A stretch of DNA of 64,000 bases. Source: Alkalibacillus filiformis (GTDB taxonomy: Bacteria; Bacillota; Bacilli; Bacillales; Alkalibacillaceae). Shown in pieces: positions 1 to 9,186 of this stretch. The first letter of the stretch is position 1; each line of letters begins with the position of its first letter. The stretch covers positions 868,001 to 932,000 of the forward strand of contig NZ_JAUSUP010000001.1 of the NCBI RefSeq assembly GCF_030814115.1, written 5' to 3'. Both the position numbers and the translations under genes were made by a program. Below the pieces are notes generated by a model that made no database searches, was not told the origin of the DNA, and worked only from the letters and a program-made list of their open reading frames with translations.

Positions 1-228
1 ATTAATGCTTGTTAACTCATTAATCGAGGCATCTCTTAGCAGTAACAAACCTTCGAAGTGTTTTAATAAACGTGTAGCTAACGATATTGCTGATTGGCCC
101 TTAGAACCACTGCCAATTAAAATAGCTATTAACTCATGGTTAGATAAAGCTTGTGGCCCTACTTCAATTAACCTTTCTCTTGGTCGGTCACTTTCAGGTA
201 CATCTCTAATTAAAATGTTATTACTCAA
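1..228 (-). CDS. radC: RadC family JAB-domain protein, N-terminal part (runs off window)
   Basis: Only the first 76 codons are inside the window; the gene continues past base 1. The translation contains IRDVPESDRPRERL and LSNHELIAILIGSGSKGQS, which are typical of the N-terminal helix-hairpin-helix region of the RadC/UPF0758 family. The family was named for DNA repair, but its function is unsettled. I chose a TTG start at 228 because an AGAGGAG ribosome-binding site lies 8 bases upstream. An in-frame ATG at 246 would overlap that site. In B. subtilis radC follows maf in this cluster; here no maf gene lies between it and the SpoIIB-like gene. Family call is firm; start is likely. Confidence 0.85.
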   Translation of the reverse strand, partial: MSNNILIRDVPESDRPRERLIEVGPQALSNHELIAILIGSGSKGQSAISLATRLLKHFEGLLLLRDASINELTSIN

Positions 229-291
229 TATACATGCTCCTCTCATAAAACATAGACATGTATATTTTAAAAAACTACTTATAATAAAACA

Positions 292-318
292 AAAAGGGAA
301 AAACTCATTTTCCCTTTT
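292..318 (-). terminator. Rho-independent terminator after the SpoIIB-like gene
   Basis: The arms AAAAGGGAAAA and TTTTCCCTTTT surround a short loop. On the minus strand a T-rich tract follows. It lies between the SpoIIB-like stop and the radC start, so radC probably has its own promoter. Confidence 0.6.
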
Positions 319-385
319 ATAAACTTGAATTAAATTCTGTGATTTGTTTTGAAGAAACAAAACGCTCCATTTTTTAAAATTTAAA

Positions 386-1219
386 CTAAATTGCATCATA
401 AAATAAATAAATTGTTAAAAGTAAGGTTTTATTTTGTAGAAGTTGTTCACCTTCATTACTGGCATGATCCGTTATAATATTAATCGCCTCGTCTAAATAG
501 TTGTGATCACTATAATGATTAGGTAGTTGTGATAACCAGTCTTCTACACGTTCTCTCCATTCATCATTCAGTTCCGTTTGCTGAATAAGCTCTTCACCAT
601 GGATTAGCCAATCATGAACAGCTCCTGGAACTTCTACTTCCTCACTTGAAAATGTCCAAGTTTTACTTATATAATCTTCATTTCTTTCAAGACCATTCGA
701 TTCAAAGTAATTAATAACTTCACTTTCTAAAGAAGAGTCCTGTAACAAACTCGTTAACAGCACATATTGACCATTATCTTCTGTCACAACCGAAGGAATT
801 AAGTCTAAGTGCAACTGCATCTCTCTAGCATTTTCCTCCGAAGAGAAAACCCCCAATTGGAAAACTTCATGCGTGGATAAGTTCGTTTGAAACACCGTCG
901 AATCACCTTGGTTACTCACACCTTCACTCTGTCCTTCTTCTCCTTCATCATCATCTTGAGTACCAATTGTCTCAACAGGAGTCCCGACAGGGGTTTGATC
1001 AGTAGACAAGTCAAAGAAATACATCATTGCGAATCCGAATAGTGTTCCTAAAGCAACAGCTAAAATAACCGCTCTTAGTACAGTAACTGAAAACTTCTTT
1101 TTACTAGAGAAACTATGTATCCCTCTACTTTTCGGTGTCAAAACTTGTTCTAAGTCATGTGAACGATGGTCTTTAGAATCCTGATTAATTGTTACTCTAA
1201 CCTTTTTACGCTCGTCCAT
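386..1219 (-). CDS. spoIIB: SpoIIB-like membrane-anchored SPOR-domain protein
   Basis: The 277-residue protein has a charged cytoplasmic N-terminus (about 1-47), one membrane segment (about 48-70, ending FAMMYFFD), an acidic linker and a SPOR-like domain (about 112-190, starting FQLGVFSSEENAREM). This layout matches SpoIIB, which binds septal peptidoglycan at the engulfing septum and assists SpoIIDMP. The position between folC and radC is also that of B. subtilis spoIIB. The C-terminal 90 residues are helical and of no recognised family. The gene is bounded by terminators on both sides, so it is probably transcribed alone. The symbol is based on architecture and synteny, as sequence similarity in this family is weak. 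Confidence 0.75.
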   Translation of the reverse strand: MDERKKVRVTINQDSKDHRSHDLEQVLTPKSRGIHSFSSKKKFSVTVLRAVILAVALGTLFGFAMMYFFDLSTDQTPVGTPVETIGTQDDDEGEEGQSEGVSNQGDSTVFQTNLSTHEVFQLGVFSSEENAREMQLHLDLIPSVVTEDNGQYVLLTSLLQDSSLESEVINYFESNGLERNEDYISKTWTFSSEEVEVPGAVHDWLIHGEELIQQTELNDEWRERVEDWLSQLPNHYSDHNYLDEAINIITDHASNEGEQLLQNKTLLLTIYLFYDAI

Positions 1220-1320
1220 ATTTTAACCACCTTCATCCTTATTGGTTGAAATCCTATCATATTTCAACTAAAAAAAAGATAAAATTGTGTCATATAGTTT
1301 ATTCAATTTCAGACAAAAAA

Positions 1321-1346
1321 TGACCCCTACTTTAAAATAGGGGTCA
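1321..1346 (-). terminator. Strong terminator after the GGDEF gene
   Basis: A perfect 9-bp stem (TGACCCCTA/TAGGGGTCA) is followed on the minus strand by TTTTTTG. It separates the GGDEF gene from the SpoIIB-like gene. Confidence 0.85.
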
Positions 1347-1375
1347 CTTTTCATGAGCATATTCGGATTAGTTAG

Positions 1376-3100
1376 TTACATTGCAACAGCTGCTGATGCA
1401 ACACGATTCTTACCACTCCGCTTAGCACCTACATACATTGAACGGTCAGCTTGTCTGATAAGTTCTTCAGGAGATTCACAATGATCAGGGTAAGTTGCAA
1501 CCCCGATGCTTGCTGTTACATATACTTTTACTGAATCTTCTCCTTCAATCATATGTTCATAAACGACAAATGGATCTTTAGCAATCATAAAGCGTATATC
1601 TTCAGCTAGTTTAATTGCGTCTTCGTGTTCAAGGTCTTTTATAAGTACCGTGAACTCCTCACCACCGTAACGAGCTATAATCCCACGGTCACCAACATAT
1701 TCTTCTAGTCTTCTAGCTAACTCTATTAAAACCTCGTTACCTGCCTCGTGACCATATGTATCATTTAACTTTTTAAATGAATCGAGGTCAAATAAAATAA
1801 CGGATAACTTTTCCTCTAAGCCTTTTTCCATTAAATCTAGTGCATAACCTTCTAAGTGCTCAGTAAAATACCGATAGTTATATAAGCCTGTTAATCGATC
1901 ACGTTGACTTTTGTTTTTCTCTGACTGATAGTGCCTTGCATTTTCAATTGCAACTGAAAGAAAGTTACCAAGAATTTCGAGCAACATTAGGTGATATTTT
2001 TCGTAGGCTCTTACATGCTTAGATGCAATAACTAGAACACCAACGACATTGTTATTCCTTAAAATTGGAACTCCAATTACACTGTGAACTTGCTCCGGGA
2101 GCTCTATCCCAGGTATACTCCTTAACTGATTACGCTTAAGAATGATGGAAGCTTTTTGCTTTTTATAAATTTGACCTGCAAACCCTTCACCATAACTTAA
2201 AGACATCTCGTCAGTTTTCTCTTTACCTTCACTTCCTACATAACGAATCAAGTGCATTGATTGTGTAGAATTGTTAATATCATAAACATATATATAAGAC
2301 ATCGGAATTAAATTCTCTACTCTTGCTATAAACGTATCGAGTACGTCTTTCACATTTAACTTCTTCGACAATTCATGACCGATTTCACTCGTCTCATGTA
2401 AATAAGTGTTTACTCGTCTACCCTTATGGTATGTAGAAATTACGACTGAAAGTAATATCGCTGGAAAACTAACGATGAGAATGCCAGGAATCCCAATCTC
2501 TAAATATAGTATATAAAGAATGATGCCAATTGGAGTAATCATAGCTGTTGTTAAACTATCAATAAATAAAGATTTGGGAACTGCAGTGAACTTATTACCT
2601 TTAACATAAACATCAATGATCGTTAAAAGAAACTGGTTAACAACAATTGACCCTACCACATAGCCGACTAGTGGTATGATTTCATCAAGTGTACTTAATG
2701 ATAGTACGCCGTGAGTTCCACCTAACGCATAATATACTACTGCCGCAAAAATTGAGGTTAGAAGAAGCATGGTTGAGTTTGTTGCAATTCTATGAAACTC
2801 TGATTTTTTTAGCCTAATCTTTATAAATAGTGCAACTAATGCGAGTTGAGTAATTATAATTTCGGCAAATAAACCAAAATATAAAAACACAGCAAAACTT
2901 ACACCGTTTATGAAGAAAATCGTAATAGACCCAACTTGAATTGGAAAAGCAGCTACAGCACAAACCACAATCGCAAAGGCTAGTAGATCTAACCAATATC
3001 CTGTAAAGTTAGGTTCAATTGCTATGTACAAGTATGCCAATGAGGTCGGAAACACTGCTAACCATATAAGCCAAACGATAACATTTTTAGATTTTGACAT
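1376..3100 (-). CDS. Membrane GAF-GGDEF diguanylate cyclase
   Basis: The 574-residue protein has about seven or eight hydrophobic segments in residues 1-225, a GAF domain (about 240-390) and a GGDEF domain (about 400-570). The active-site motif is GGEEF at 479-483, preceded by RDRLTGLYN and ILFDLDSFKKLNDTYGHEAGNEVL, so it should convert two GTP into cyclic di-GMP. The RxxD inhibitory site normally placed five residues before GGEEF is absent (GDRG instead), so product inhibition through the I-site is unlikely. The gene occupies the place where B. subtilis has comC (prepilin peptidase). It follows folC by 37 bases with an AAAAGGGG ribosome-binding site and could be co-transcribed with it. The signal sensed is unknown. 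Confidence 0.88.
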   Translation of the reverse strand: MSKSKNVIVWLIWLAVFPTSLAYLYIAIEPNFTGYWLDLLAFAIVVCAVAAFPIQVGSITIFFINGVSFAVFLYFGLFAEIIITQLALVALFIKIRLKKSEFHRIATNSTMLLLTSIFAAVVYYALGGTHGVLSLSTLDEIIPLVGYVVGSIVVNQFLLTIIDVYVKGNKFTAVPKSLFIDSLTTAMITPIGIILYILYLEIGIPGILIVSFPAILLSVVISTYHKGRRVNTYLHETSEIGHELSKKLNVKDVLDTFIARVENLIPMSYIYVYDINNSTQSMHLIRYVGSEGKEKTDEMSLSYGEGFAGQIYKKQKASIILKRNQLRSIPGIELPEQVHSVIGVPILRNNNVVGVLVIASKHVRAYEKYHLMLLEILGNFLSVAIENARHYQSEKNKSQRDRLTGLYNYRYFTEHLEGYALDLMEKGLEEKLSVILFDLDSFKKLNDTYGHEAGNEVLIELARRLEEYVGDRGIIARYGGEEFTVLIKDLEHEDAIKLAEDIRFMIAKDPFVVYEHMIEGEDSVKVYVTASIGVATYPDHCESPEELIRQADRSMYVGAKRSGKNRVASAAVAM

Positions 3101-3137
3101 ATAAAGGCCCCTTTTTTAAGGAAATCATTCTCTCGGT

Positions 3138-4430
3138 TTAGTTATTTTCCTTTAACGATTGTTTTACTTCAGATATAAAATATAAAGATCCTGTAACGAC
3201 TAACACTTCATCTGTCTCTAAAGCCTCTAACGTTGAGTTGTACGTATTTTTCCAGTCCTCTACTACTTTAACATTACCATTTTCATACTTTTCTTTTAGT
3301 TCATAATACCCATAATTATTAAAAAAGTCAAACGTTGTAAGCGTTATATTATTATAATTTTTAGATAAAATTGACAACATTTCATTAATTGGCTTATTTT
3401 GTATGAACGAACATAAAATGGTTACTTTCTTCGACTCATACCTATTATTAATCGTTGTGACTAAAGTCTTAATTGCTTCAACATTATGAGCACCATCTAG
3501 AATCACATCAGGCCCTTTCTGAATTAATTCAAATCGACCCGGCCAATATGCTTTAAAGATTCCTTTATATATAACTTCCTTTTGTATAGGGAATCTTTCA
3601 ATGGTTGCTAACGTCAAGTAACTTTGAATCGCCAAAGATGCATTATCAATTTGGTGATAGCCTTTCATTGACATTTTAATATCAACAAATTTCATACTTT
3701 CATATTCAAAGTGGAAACATTCTTCACCGTTAATAGCATTTGCTATATCATTCTTAAAATCATATCCTAACTGCAATACAGTTGTTTGATTATCTTTTGA
3801 TCGTTTTTCAATAATCTTCTGCGCTTCAACTTGTTTAACGCCAGAAATTACAGGTGTTGAAGGTTTAATAATACCAGCTTTTTCATATGTAATTTCTTCA
3901 AGAGTGTCACCCAAAATATGAATATGGTCATAACCGATTGTTGTAATAACACTAACAACTGGTCTTATAACGTTAGTAGAATCCAACCTTCCTCCTAATC
4001 CAACTTCAATAATGGCATAATCAACAGACTGTTCAACAAAGTACATAAAAGACATGACAGTAATAATTTCAAACTCGGTCGGTGCACCATCTTCTGTCGT
4101 CGCAAGTTCTTCACAGATTGGACGAACATGTTCAACTAACTGTATGAGGTCCTGAGCTGGAATTGGTTCTCCATTAATACTAATTCTTTCATTAAAGATT
4201 TCTATGTAAGGAGAGGTAAAAGTTCCTATTTTAAAGCCTTGCTGTTGCAAAATTTCTCTCAAAAAAGTCGTAGTAGACCCTTTTCCGTTTGTACCCGCGA
4301 TATGTATTGTTTTAAGCTTTTTGTGAGGTTCACCAAGCTTTTCCAACAAAGTCTCAACTCGACTTAATCCAGGTTTAATTCCAAACTTTAGTTGTTTATG
4401 AATCCAATTAATAGCTTCTTGTTCGTTCAT
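3138..4430 (-). CDS. folC: Folylpolyglutamate synthase / dihydrofolate synthase
   Basis: The 430-residue enzyme, the usual length for the Bacillus protein, adds glutamate to folates and may also make dihydrofolate. The Mur-ligase-type ATP loop GTNGKGS is at 46-52. The family motifs FTSPYIEIFNERISINGEPI and DGAHN are present. I take ATG at 4430 as the start because GGGTGA lies just upstream and the product begins MNEQEAINWIH, as in relatives; an upstream ATG at 4499 would lie inside the preceding terminator. It follows valS as in B. subtilis, but a terminator-like hairpin lies between them. Confidence 0.95.
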   Translation of the reverse strand: MNEQEAINWIHKQLKFGIKPGLSRVETLLEKLGEPHKKLKTIHIAGTNGKGSTTTFLREILQQQGFKIGTFTSPYIEIFNERISINGEPIPAQDLIQLVEHVRPICEELATTEDGAPTEFEIITVMSFMYFVEQSVDYAIIEVGLGGRLDSTNVIRPVVSVITTIGYDHIHILGDTLEEITYEKAGIIKPSTPVISGVKQVEAQKIIEKRSKDNQTTVLQLGYDFKNDIANAINGEECFHFEYESMKFVDIKMSMKGYHQIDNASLAIQSYLTLATIERFPIQKEVIYKGIFKAYWPGRFELIQKGPDVILDGAHNVEAIKTLVTTINNRYESKKVTILCSFIQNKPINEMLSILSKNYNNITLTTFDFFNNYGYYELKEKYENGNVKVVEDWKNTYNSTLEALETDEVLVVTGSLYFISEVKQSLKENN

Positions 4431-4473
4431 TAGCGTCACCCATAGTAAATCATATTTGTAATTGATAAAACAC

Positions 4474-4502
4474 GAGTTGCTCCATCCAAATAGGAGCAAC
4501 TC
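4474..4502 (-). terminator. Hairpin terminator between valS and folC
   Basis: Perfect 10-bp arms GAGTTGCTCC/GGAGCAACTC have a 9-base loop and are followed on the minus strand by GTGTTTTATC. The U-tract is imperfect, so partial read-through into folC is possible. Confidence 0.6.
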
Positions 4503-4516
4503 ATCTTTATAATAAT

Positions 4517-7168
4517 TTATTTAACTTTCTCTAACTCAGCAATTCTCTCTTCAACTAACTTCTGTTTTTCTAAATAATCTTTTTCCTTATCGCGCTCTTC
4601 TTGTACTACAGCCTCTGGTGCTTTACTAACAAAGTTTTCATTGGCTAGTTTCTTTTGAACGCGCTCAACTTCACTATTCCACTTTTGTAATTCTTGCTTT
4701 AATCTATCTATTTCGTCATCAATATCGATTAATCCTTCTAACGGGAAGAAAATTTCTGCACCAGTGACAACTGCACTTTTAGATTGTTCAGGTACATCAA
4801 TATTAGTATCCATGATCAATTGTTCAGGGTTACAAAAACGATTTAAATACACTTCATTTTTATTTAGTTCTGAAACAATTTCCTCATCATTAGCTTTAAT
4901 CATAATTTTAATTTCTTTAGACATTGGTGTATCGACTTCAGCACGTACGTTTCTTACAGAACGGATGATTGATACAAGTCGCTCCATTTCTTTACGTGAT
5001 TGTTGATTGTTATAAGCCTCGTTTACTTCTGGCCAGCTTTGGACGGTAATAGAATCTCCTTTATGAGGGATGTGCTGCCAAATTTCCTCGGTAATAAACG
5101 GCATAAACGGATGAAGCATTCTAAGGATATTATCTAATGTTACAACTAACACCGATTTCGTCGTTTTCTTAGCCGCTTCATCATCACCGTAAAGAGGCAA
5201 CTTAGCCATTTCGATATACCAATCACAGAACTCATCCCAGATGAAGTTATACAAGTATCGACCCGCTTCACCGAAATCATAACGGTCGATATTTCTCGTT
5301 ACATTTTCAATCGTTTCATTTAACCTAGTTAAAATCCACTCATCAGCTAACGATTTTTCACCCGATAAATCAATATCTTCATATTGAAAATCATCTAAGT
5401 TCATAATAACAAATCGTGAAGCATTCCAAATCTTATTATTGAAGTTCCATGTCGCTTCAACTTTTTCCCAATGGAAACGTAAGTCCTGGCCTGGAGATGA
5501 ACCAGTTGATAAGAAATAACGTAATGAGTCGGCACCATACTGATCAATGACGTCCATTGGATCAACACCGTTGCCTAATGACTTGCTCATTTTACGACCT
5601 TCAGCATCTCTTACAAGACCGTGAATCAATACATCTTTAAACGGACGTCGGTCCATGAAATGTTTCGTTTGGAAAATCATTCGTGATACCCAGAAGAAAA
5701 TAATATCATATCCTGTTACTAACACATCAGTCGGGAAGTAACGGTTTAAGTCATAACTCTCTTCATCAGGCCATCCCATCGTTGAGAAAGGCCACAATGC
5801 TGATGAGAACCAAGTATCTAATACATCTTCATCTTGTTCCCAATTTTCCACGTCTTCTGGAGCTTCACGTCCTACGTAAACTTCTCCCGTTTCCTTGTGA
5901 TACCATGCTGGAATTCTGTGTCCCCACCATAGCTGACGAGATATGCACCAATCACGAATATTTTCCATCCAGTGTAAATACGTCTTCTCAAAACGGTCTG
6001 GAACAAAATTCACTTGATCATCCGTAGACTGCATTTCCACAGCCTGTTCTGCTAATGGTTCCATATTAACGAACCATTGCGTTGAAAGGTATGGTTCAAC
6101 GACTGCATCACTTCGTTCAGAATGGCCTACTTGATGAGTGTGATCTTCAATGTTAAACAACACACCTTCATCTTGAAGGTCTTTAACAATCTGCTTTCTG
6201 CATTCAAAACGATCCATACCATTATACTTACCTGCATTTTCATTCATAGTTCCGTCTTCATTCATCACAAGTACACGTTCCAAATTGTGACGTTCACCAA
6301 TTTCAAAGTCATTTGGGTCATGTGCAGGTGTTATTTTTACAGCACCAGATCCGAATTCCATATCAACATAATCATCTGCAACAATTTCAATTTCTCGCCC
6401 CACAATCGGCAACACTACTGTCTCGCCGATCAAGTCTTTATATCGTTCATCTTCTGGATGGACAGCAACCGCTGTATCACCAAGCATTGTTTCAGGACGC
6501 GTCGTAGCCACTTCAATATGTCCTGACCCATTCTTCAATGGATACTTCATATGATAAAAAGCACCTTGAACTTCTTTATAAATGACTTCAATATCTGATA
6601 AGGCTGTTTGAGTATTTGGGTCCCAATTAATAATGTACTCTCCACGATAAATGAGTCCTTGTTCATAAAGTGATACAAACACTTCACGAACCGCCTGTGA
6701 TAACCCGTCATCTAAAGTAAATCGTTCTCTAGAGTAGTCAACTCCTAATCCGAGCTTTTCCCATTGAGCACGAATGAAAGAAGCATATTCTTCTTTCCAA
6801 TCCCAAGACCTTTCTAAAAACTTCTCACGTCCTAAATCATGACGATTTTGTCCATCTTCCTTTAATTTACCTTCTACTTTAGCCTGTGTTGCAATACCTG
6901 CGTGGTCCATTCCAGGTAACCAAAGGACATCATAACCTTGCATACGTTTATAACGAGAAATAATATCTTGCAATGTCGTATCCCAAGCATGACCTAAGTG
7001 CAAACGCCCTGTAACGTTTGGTGGTGGGATTACAATTGTAAATGGTTCTTTCGTCTCATCGTTTTTTGCTTCAAAATATTTACCCTCCACCCAAAACTGA
7101 TACCGGTCTTTCTCTACTTCAGTTGGGTTGTATTTCGGTGCCATGGAAGTTTCGTTGTGTTCATCCAT
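4517..7168 (-). CDS. valS: Valyl-tRNA synthetase
   Basis: The 883-residue class I synthetase charges tRNA-Val. The HIGH-type motif HLGH is at 57-60 within [13 protein letters not shown], and KMSKS is at 526-530. The inserted editing domain lies between them ([16 protein letters not shown]). An anticodon-binding domain and a C-terminal coiled-coil arm (about 815-880) complete it. It is controlled by the T-box leader upstream. The start is ATG at 7168 with AGGAGG upstream; a second in-frame ATG lies eight codons later. Length and order match B. subtilis. Confidence 0.98.
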   Translation of the reverse strand: MDEHNETSMAPKYNPTEVEKDRYQFWVEGKYFEAKNDETKEPFTIVIPPPNVTGRLHLGHAWDTTLQDIISRYKRMQGYDVLWLPGMDHAGIATQAKVEGKLKEDGQNRHDLGREKFLERSWDWKEEYASFIRAQWEKLGLGVDYSRERFTLDDGLSQAVREVFVSLYEQGLIYRGEYIINWDPNTQTALSDIEVIYKEVQGAFYHMKYPLKNGSGHIEVATTRPETMLGDTAVAVHPEDERYKDLIGETVVLPIVGREIEIVADDYVDMEFGSGAVKITPAHDPNDFEIGERHNLERVLVMNEDGTMNENAGKYNGMDRFECRKQIVKDLQDEGVLFNIEDHTHQVGHSERSDAVVEPYLSTQWFVNMEPLAEQAVEMQSTDDQVNFVPDRFEKTYLHWMENIRDWCISRQLWWGHRIPAWYHKETGEVYVGREAPEDVENWEQDEDVLDTWFSSALWPFSTMGWPDEESYDLNRYFPTDVLVTGYDIIFFWVSRMIFQTKHFMDRRPFKDVLIHGLVRDAEGRKMSKSLGNGVDPMDVIDQYGADSLRYFLSTGSSPGQDLRFHWEKVEATWNFNNKIWNASRFVIMNLDDFQYEDIDLSGEKSLADEWILTRLNETIENVTRNIDRYDFGEAGRYLYNFIWDEFCDWYIEMAKLPLYGDDEAAKKTTKSVLVVTLDNILRMLHPFMPFITEEIWQHIPHKGDSITVQSWPEVNEAYNNQQSRKEMERLVSIIRSVRNVRAEVDTPMSKEIKIMIKANDEEIVSELNKNEVYLNRFCNPEQLIMDTNIDVPEQSKSAVVTGAEIFFPLEGLIDIDDEIDRLKQELQKWNSEVERVQKKLANENFVSKAPEAVVQEERDKEKDYLEKQKLVEERIAELEKVK

Positions 7169-7211
7169 AAAATATTCCTCCTTATTGATCGTTTAATCAC
7201 CATTGAAAATA

Positions 7212-7478
7212 AAAAAAGCTTTTCGCCCAATAAAGGGCGAAAAGCTTTGGCTTCAATCGCGGTACCACCTTTGTTTATGAGTATTAACATACTCTACTCA
7301 TACACTCATACTGGATAACGGTCTTCCCGGCCCCTTCTACTTCAGTTCAAAGGGGCTGCTTATTTCAGAGCGACCTTCCAAGTTTTCAACCCGAGGAAAC
7401 TTCCAGCCTAGGCTTCCTTCTCTGTACGGGGTCCAACCTGTACTCCTCTCTTACTAGCATTTACGTAACATTTAGTTT
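7212..7478 (-). ncRNA. T-box riboswitch of valS
   Basis: The T-box core GGTGGTACCGCG reads on the minus strand at 7269-7258. A 14-bp perfect terminator stem (7215-7248, AAAGCTTTTCGCCC and its complement) with a T-run follows it. A candidate Val specifier codon GUC is at 7374-7372 in the context GGUCGCUCUGAA. Uncharged tRNA-Val should stabilise the antiterminator and permit valS transcription. Limits of stem I are approximate. Confidence 0.92.
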
Positions 7479-7484
7479 GCTATT

Positions 7485-7514
7485 ATTGTATACAAAACCC
7501 TTGGAAAAAGTCAA
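7485..7514 (-). promoter_or_regulatory. Probable sigma-A promoter of the valS leader
   Basis: On the minus strand TTGACT (7514-7509) and TACAAT (7490-7485) are separated by 18 bases; TATACA two bases upstream gives a 16-base alternative. It lies just ahead of the T-box. Confidence 0.6.
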
Positions 7515-7574
7515 TAAATATAAAGCACAACTTTTTATTACGTACATATTGTAGCTAGAGAGGAGGAAATTTTT

Positions 7575-7763
7575 ATGGGTAAATATTATCGTTATCGCTT
7601 ACCACCTTGGGCAAGGCAATGCATTTTCACAATTGAAAGGTGTATTTTACCGATTATGATTTATCAACTCATTCGAACATTACTTTTTCCTTCTACACTT
7701 GATGTATTTTTATCAGGTGCATTAGTTGGTATTTTTGTTGCTTTTTATTTGGAATGGATTTAA
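7575..7763 (+). CDS. Small membrane protein of unknown function (62 aa)
   Basis: The ORF starts ATG with GAGAGGAGG a few bases upstream. The product begins with a basic, aromatic stretch (GKYYRYRLPPWARQ) and then has two hydrophobic segments (about 16-40 and 44-62). I do not recognise the family. Its stop codon abuts the spoVID stop codon (7764) on the other strand, so the genes converge with no gap. It sits where B. subtilis has ysxE, which is absent here. The strong ribosome-binding site and the lack of a coding frame opposite support a real gene. Confidence 0.65.
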   Translation: MGKYYRYRLPPWARQCIFTIERCILPIMIYQLIRTLLFPSTLDVFLSGALVGIFVAFYLEWI

Positions 7764-8879
7764 TTAATGTTCACTCGACTGTTTAATGTTACCTGGAACA
7801 TATATAACATCACCAGCTTTTAATGTATCACCAGCTTCTAGGCCATTCAAACGTTCTAATTTACTCACAGAGACATGATAATAATTAGCAATAGATTCTA
7901 ATGTATCTTCTTCTTGGACAAAACGCATACGCATTTGAACTGTCCCCGTCTCTTCATCTTCTCTGAAAAACTTAGATAAGTAGCTAAGACCTTGTTTCGC
8001 TTTTGATTTTTTCTGTTCAACTTTTTCGTCAGCGTCATCAACTTCTGCCATCGTATCTGTATCTGTATCTGAGTCTTTACCATATTCATCATCATAATCC
8101 TGGTTGTCATCGGCATCTGTTTCTTCTGGCATCGCTGAAACATTAACTTCTTCTACGTTTGAAGTTGTGTCTTCATCAACTTTTTCGTCTTTTTTATTAA
8201 AAAATTCTTGAAGAGATTGACTGTCTTTCTTTTTCCAAAAGTCTCTTCCTTTCTCTTCGTCTGAATCTACATCTGGTTCATCGTAAATTTCATCTTCTGT
8301 GTCATGTTGATCTTCTTGCTCATATTCATCATATTCGTGATCTTGGCCATCGTCATGTTCATAATCTTCATCTTGCATAGTCGGAAATTCTTTTAATTCA
8401 AAGTCTGAGTTAGTTTCTTCATCATCGTAACGTTCTTCAACTGCTTCAACCATTTCAGTTCCATCTAAACGAACATTAGAATAGACTTTTAATGTTTTTG
8501 GTTCTGGTAATTCGTAATCGAAATAATCGATGACAACTTGAATATGGTCATCTGTACGAATCCTATTATGTGGAATCGTTATATCAATAGGAATTGGATA
8601 CTGGAATTCCATAAACCCATTGTCCAACGTGCGTACTTGTTGTACCGTGTTATAATCCTCATCATCTACAATGTACTGTGATTCTTGATCATAATTCGTG
8701 GTTTGATAATCACCACGAACAACGAGAACGCCTCTTATTTGTACATAATTACTTTCATGAATGACCTTCACATCAGGATCGATCGCAATGCTGTAAAGGT
8801 CATCGATTTCCTCCCCTCGTTTGAAATTGATATTTTCCCGAACTTCAAATTGGTATGGAACTTGTTCATAATTACTCAA
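7764..8879 (-). CDS. spoVID: Spore coat assembly protein SpoVID
   Basis: The 371-residue protein directs encasement of the spore by coat layers. The N-terminal domain carries FKRGEEIDDLYSIAIDPDV, as in SpoVID. The C-terminus is a LysM domain (about residues 325-366, ending VIYVPGN). Between them lies a long, very acidic stretch (about 160-290) rich in D and E, including a DTDTDT run. I take the TTG at 8879 as start because AGAGGGGG sits 7 bases upstream and the resulting N-terminus aligns with SpoVID; an ATG eight codons upstream would overlap that site. It lies after hemL as in B. subtilis. I saw no convincing sigma-E promoter. Confidence 0.93.
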   Translation of the reverse strand: MSNYEQVPYQFEVRENINFKRGEEIDDLYSIAIDPDVKVIHESNYVQIRGVLVVRGDYQTTNYDQESQYIVDDEDYNTVQQVRTLDNGFMEFQYPIPIDITIPHNRIRTDDHIQVVIDYFDYELPEPKTLKVYSNVRLDGTEMVEAVEERYDDEETNSDFELKEFPTMQDEDYEHDDGQDHEYDEYEQEDQHDTEDEIYDEPDVDSDEEKGRDFWKKKDSQSLQEFFNKKDEKVDEDTTSNVEEVNVSAMPEETDADDNQDYDDEYGKDSDTDTDTMAEVDDADEKVEQKKSKAKQGLSYLSKFFREDEETGTVQMRMRFVQEEDTLESIANYYHVSVSKLERLNGLEAGDTLKAGDVIYVPGNIKQSSEH

Positions 8880-9133
8880 TCTAAATCCCCCTCTTATGGT
8901 CACTTTAATCCATTAGTAATTACTATATGTCTATTACGGGAGATGCAGAACTATGTCCACTTTTATAAACATCTACTAAGTTCTGAGAAAGATTCTAAGT
9001 CTGATGTTAAGGCTAGAACAAAACATAAAACCTTAACGAAATCATGTTCTGACTTCTTTAGGGTTTATCTTTATTACCGCCATAGAGCGATGCTAAGTGA
9101 GGAAGAAGTACGTGTCAGCCTAGAAAATAAAAA
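8880..9133. other. Non-coding gap upstream of spoVID
   Basis: About 250 bases lie between the hemL terminator and spoVID. I see no supported gene, only a weak 7-bp inverted repeat (GTTAAGG at 9006, CCTTAAC at 9031). A long plus-strand open frame here lacks a ribosome-binding site and overlaps spoVID, so I did not call it. Confidence 0.5.
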
Positions 9134-9168
9134 TAACCAGCCGAGATTCGTTTGAATCCGGCTGGTTA
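9134..9168 (-). terminator. Terminator of the hem operon
   Basis: The arms TAACCAGCCG/CGGCTGGTTA with an inner GATTC/GAATC pairing are followed on the minus strand by TTTTTATTTT. It lies 18 bases after the hemL stop. Confidence 0.85.
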
Positions 9169-9186
9169 GATACATTTATAACGAGC

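Noticed and set aside
5-322. A 105-codon plus-strand frame at the left edge
   Set aside because: It is the antisense of radC and of the terminator that follows the SpoIIB-like gene.
8050-8072. Triple hexamer GTATCT in spoVID, considered as a phase-variable repeat
   Set aside because: The unit is six bases, so length changes stay in frame; it simply encodes alternating Asp and Thr in the acidic linker.
8880-8960. Possible sigma-E promoter of spoVID (CATATAGT on minus)
   Set aside because: The -10-like motif fits, but no -35-like element lies 13-15 bases upstream.
9006-9037. Inverted repeat GTTAAGG/CCTTAAC upstream of spoVID
   Set aside because: Seven base pairs in AT-rich DNA with an 18-base gap is expected by chance.
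8685-9155. A 156-codon open frame on plus overlapping the 5' part of spoVID
   Set aside because: It has no ribosome-binding site, overlaps a sure gene and runs into the hemL terminator; its composition is that of an antisense frame.
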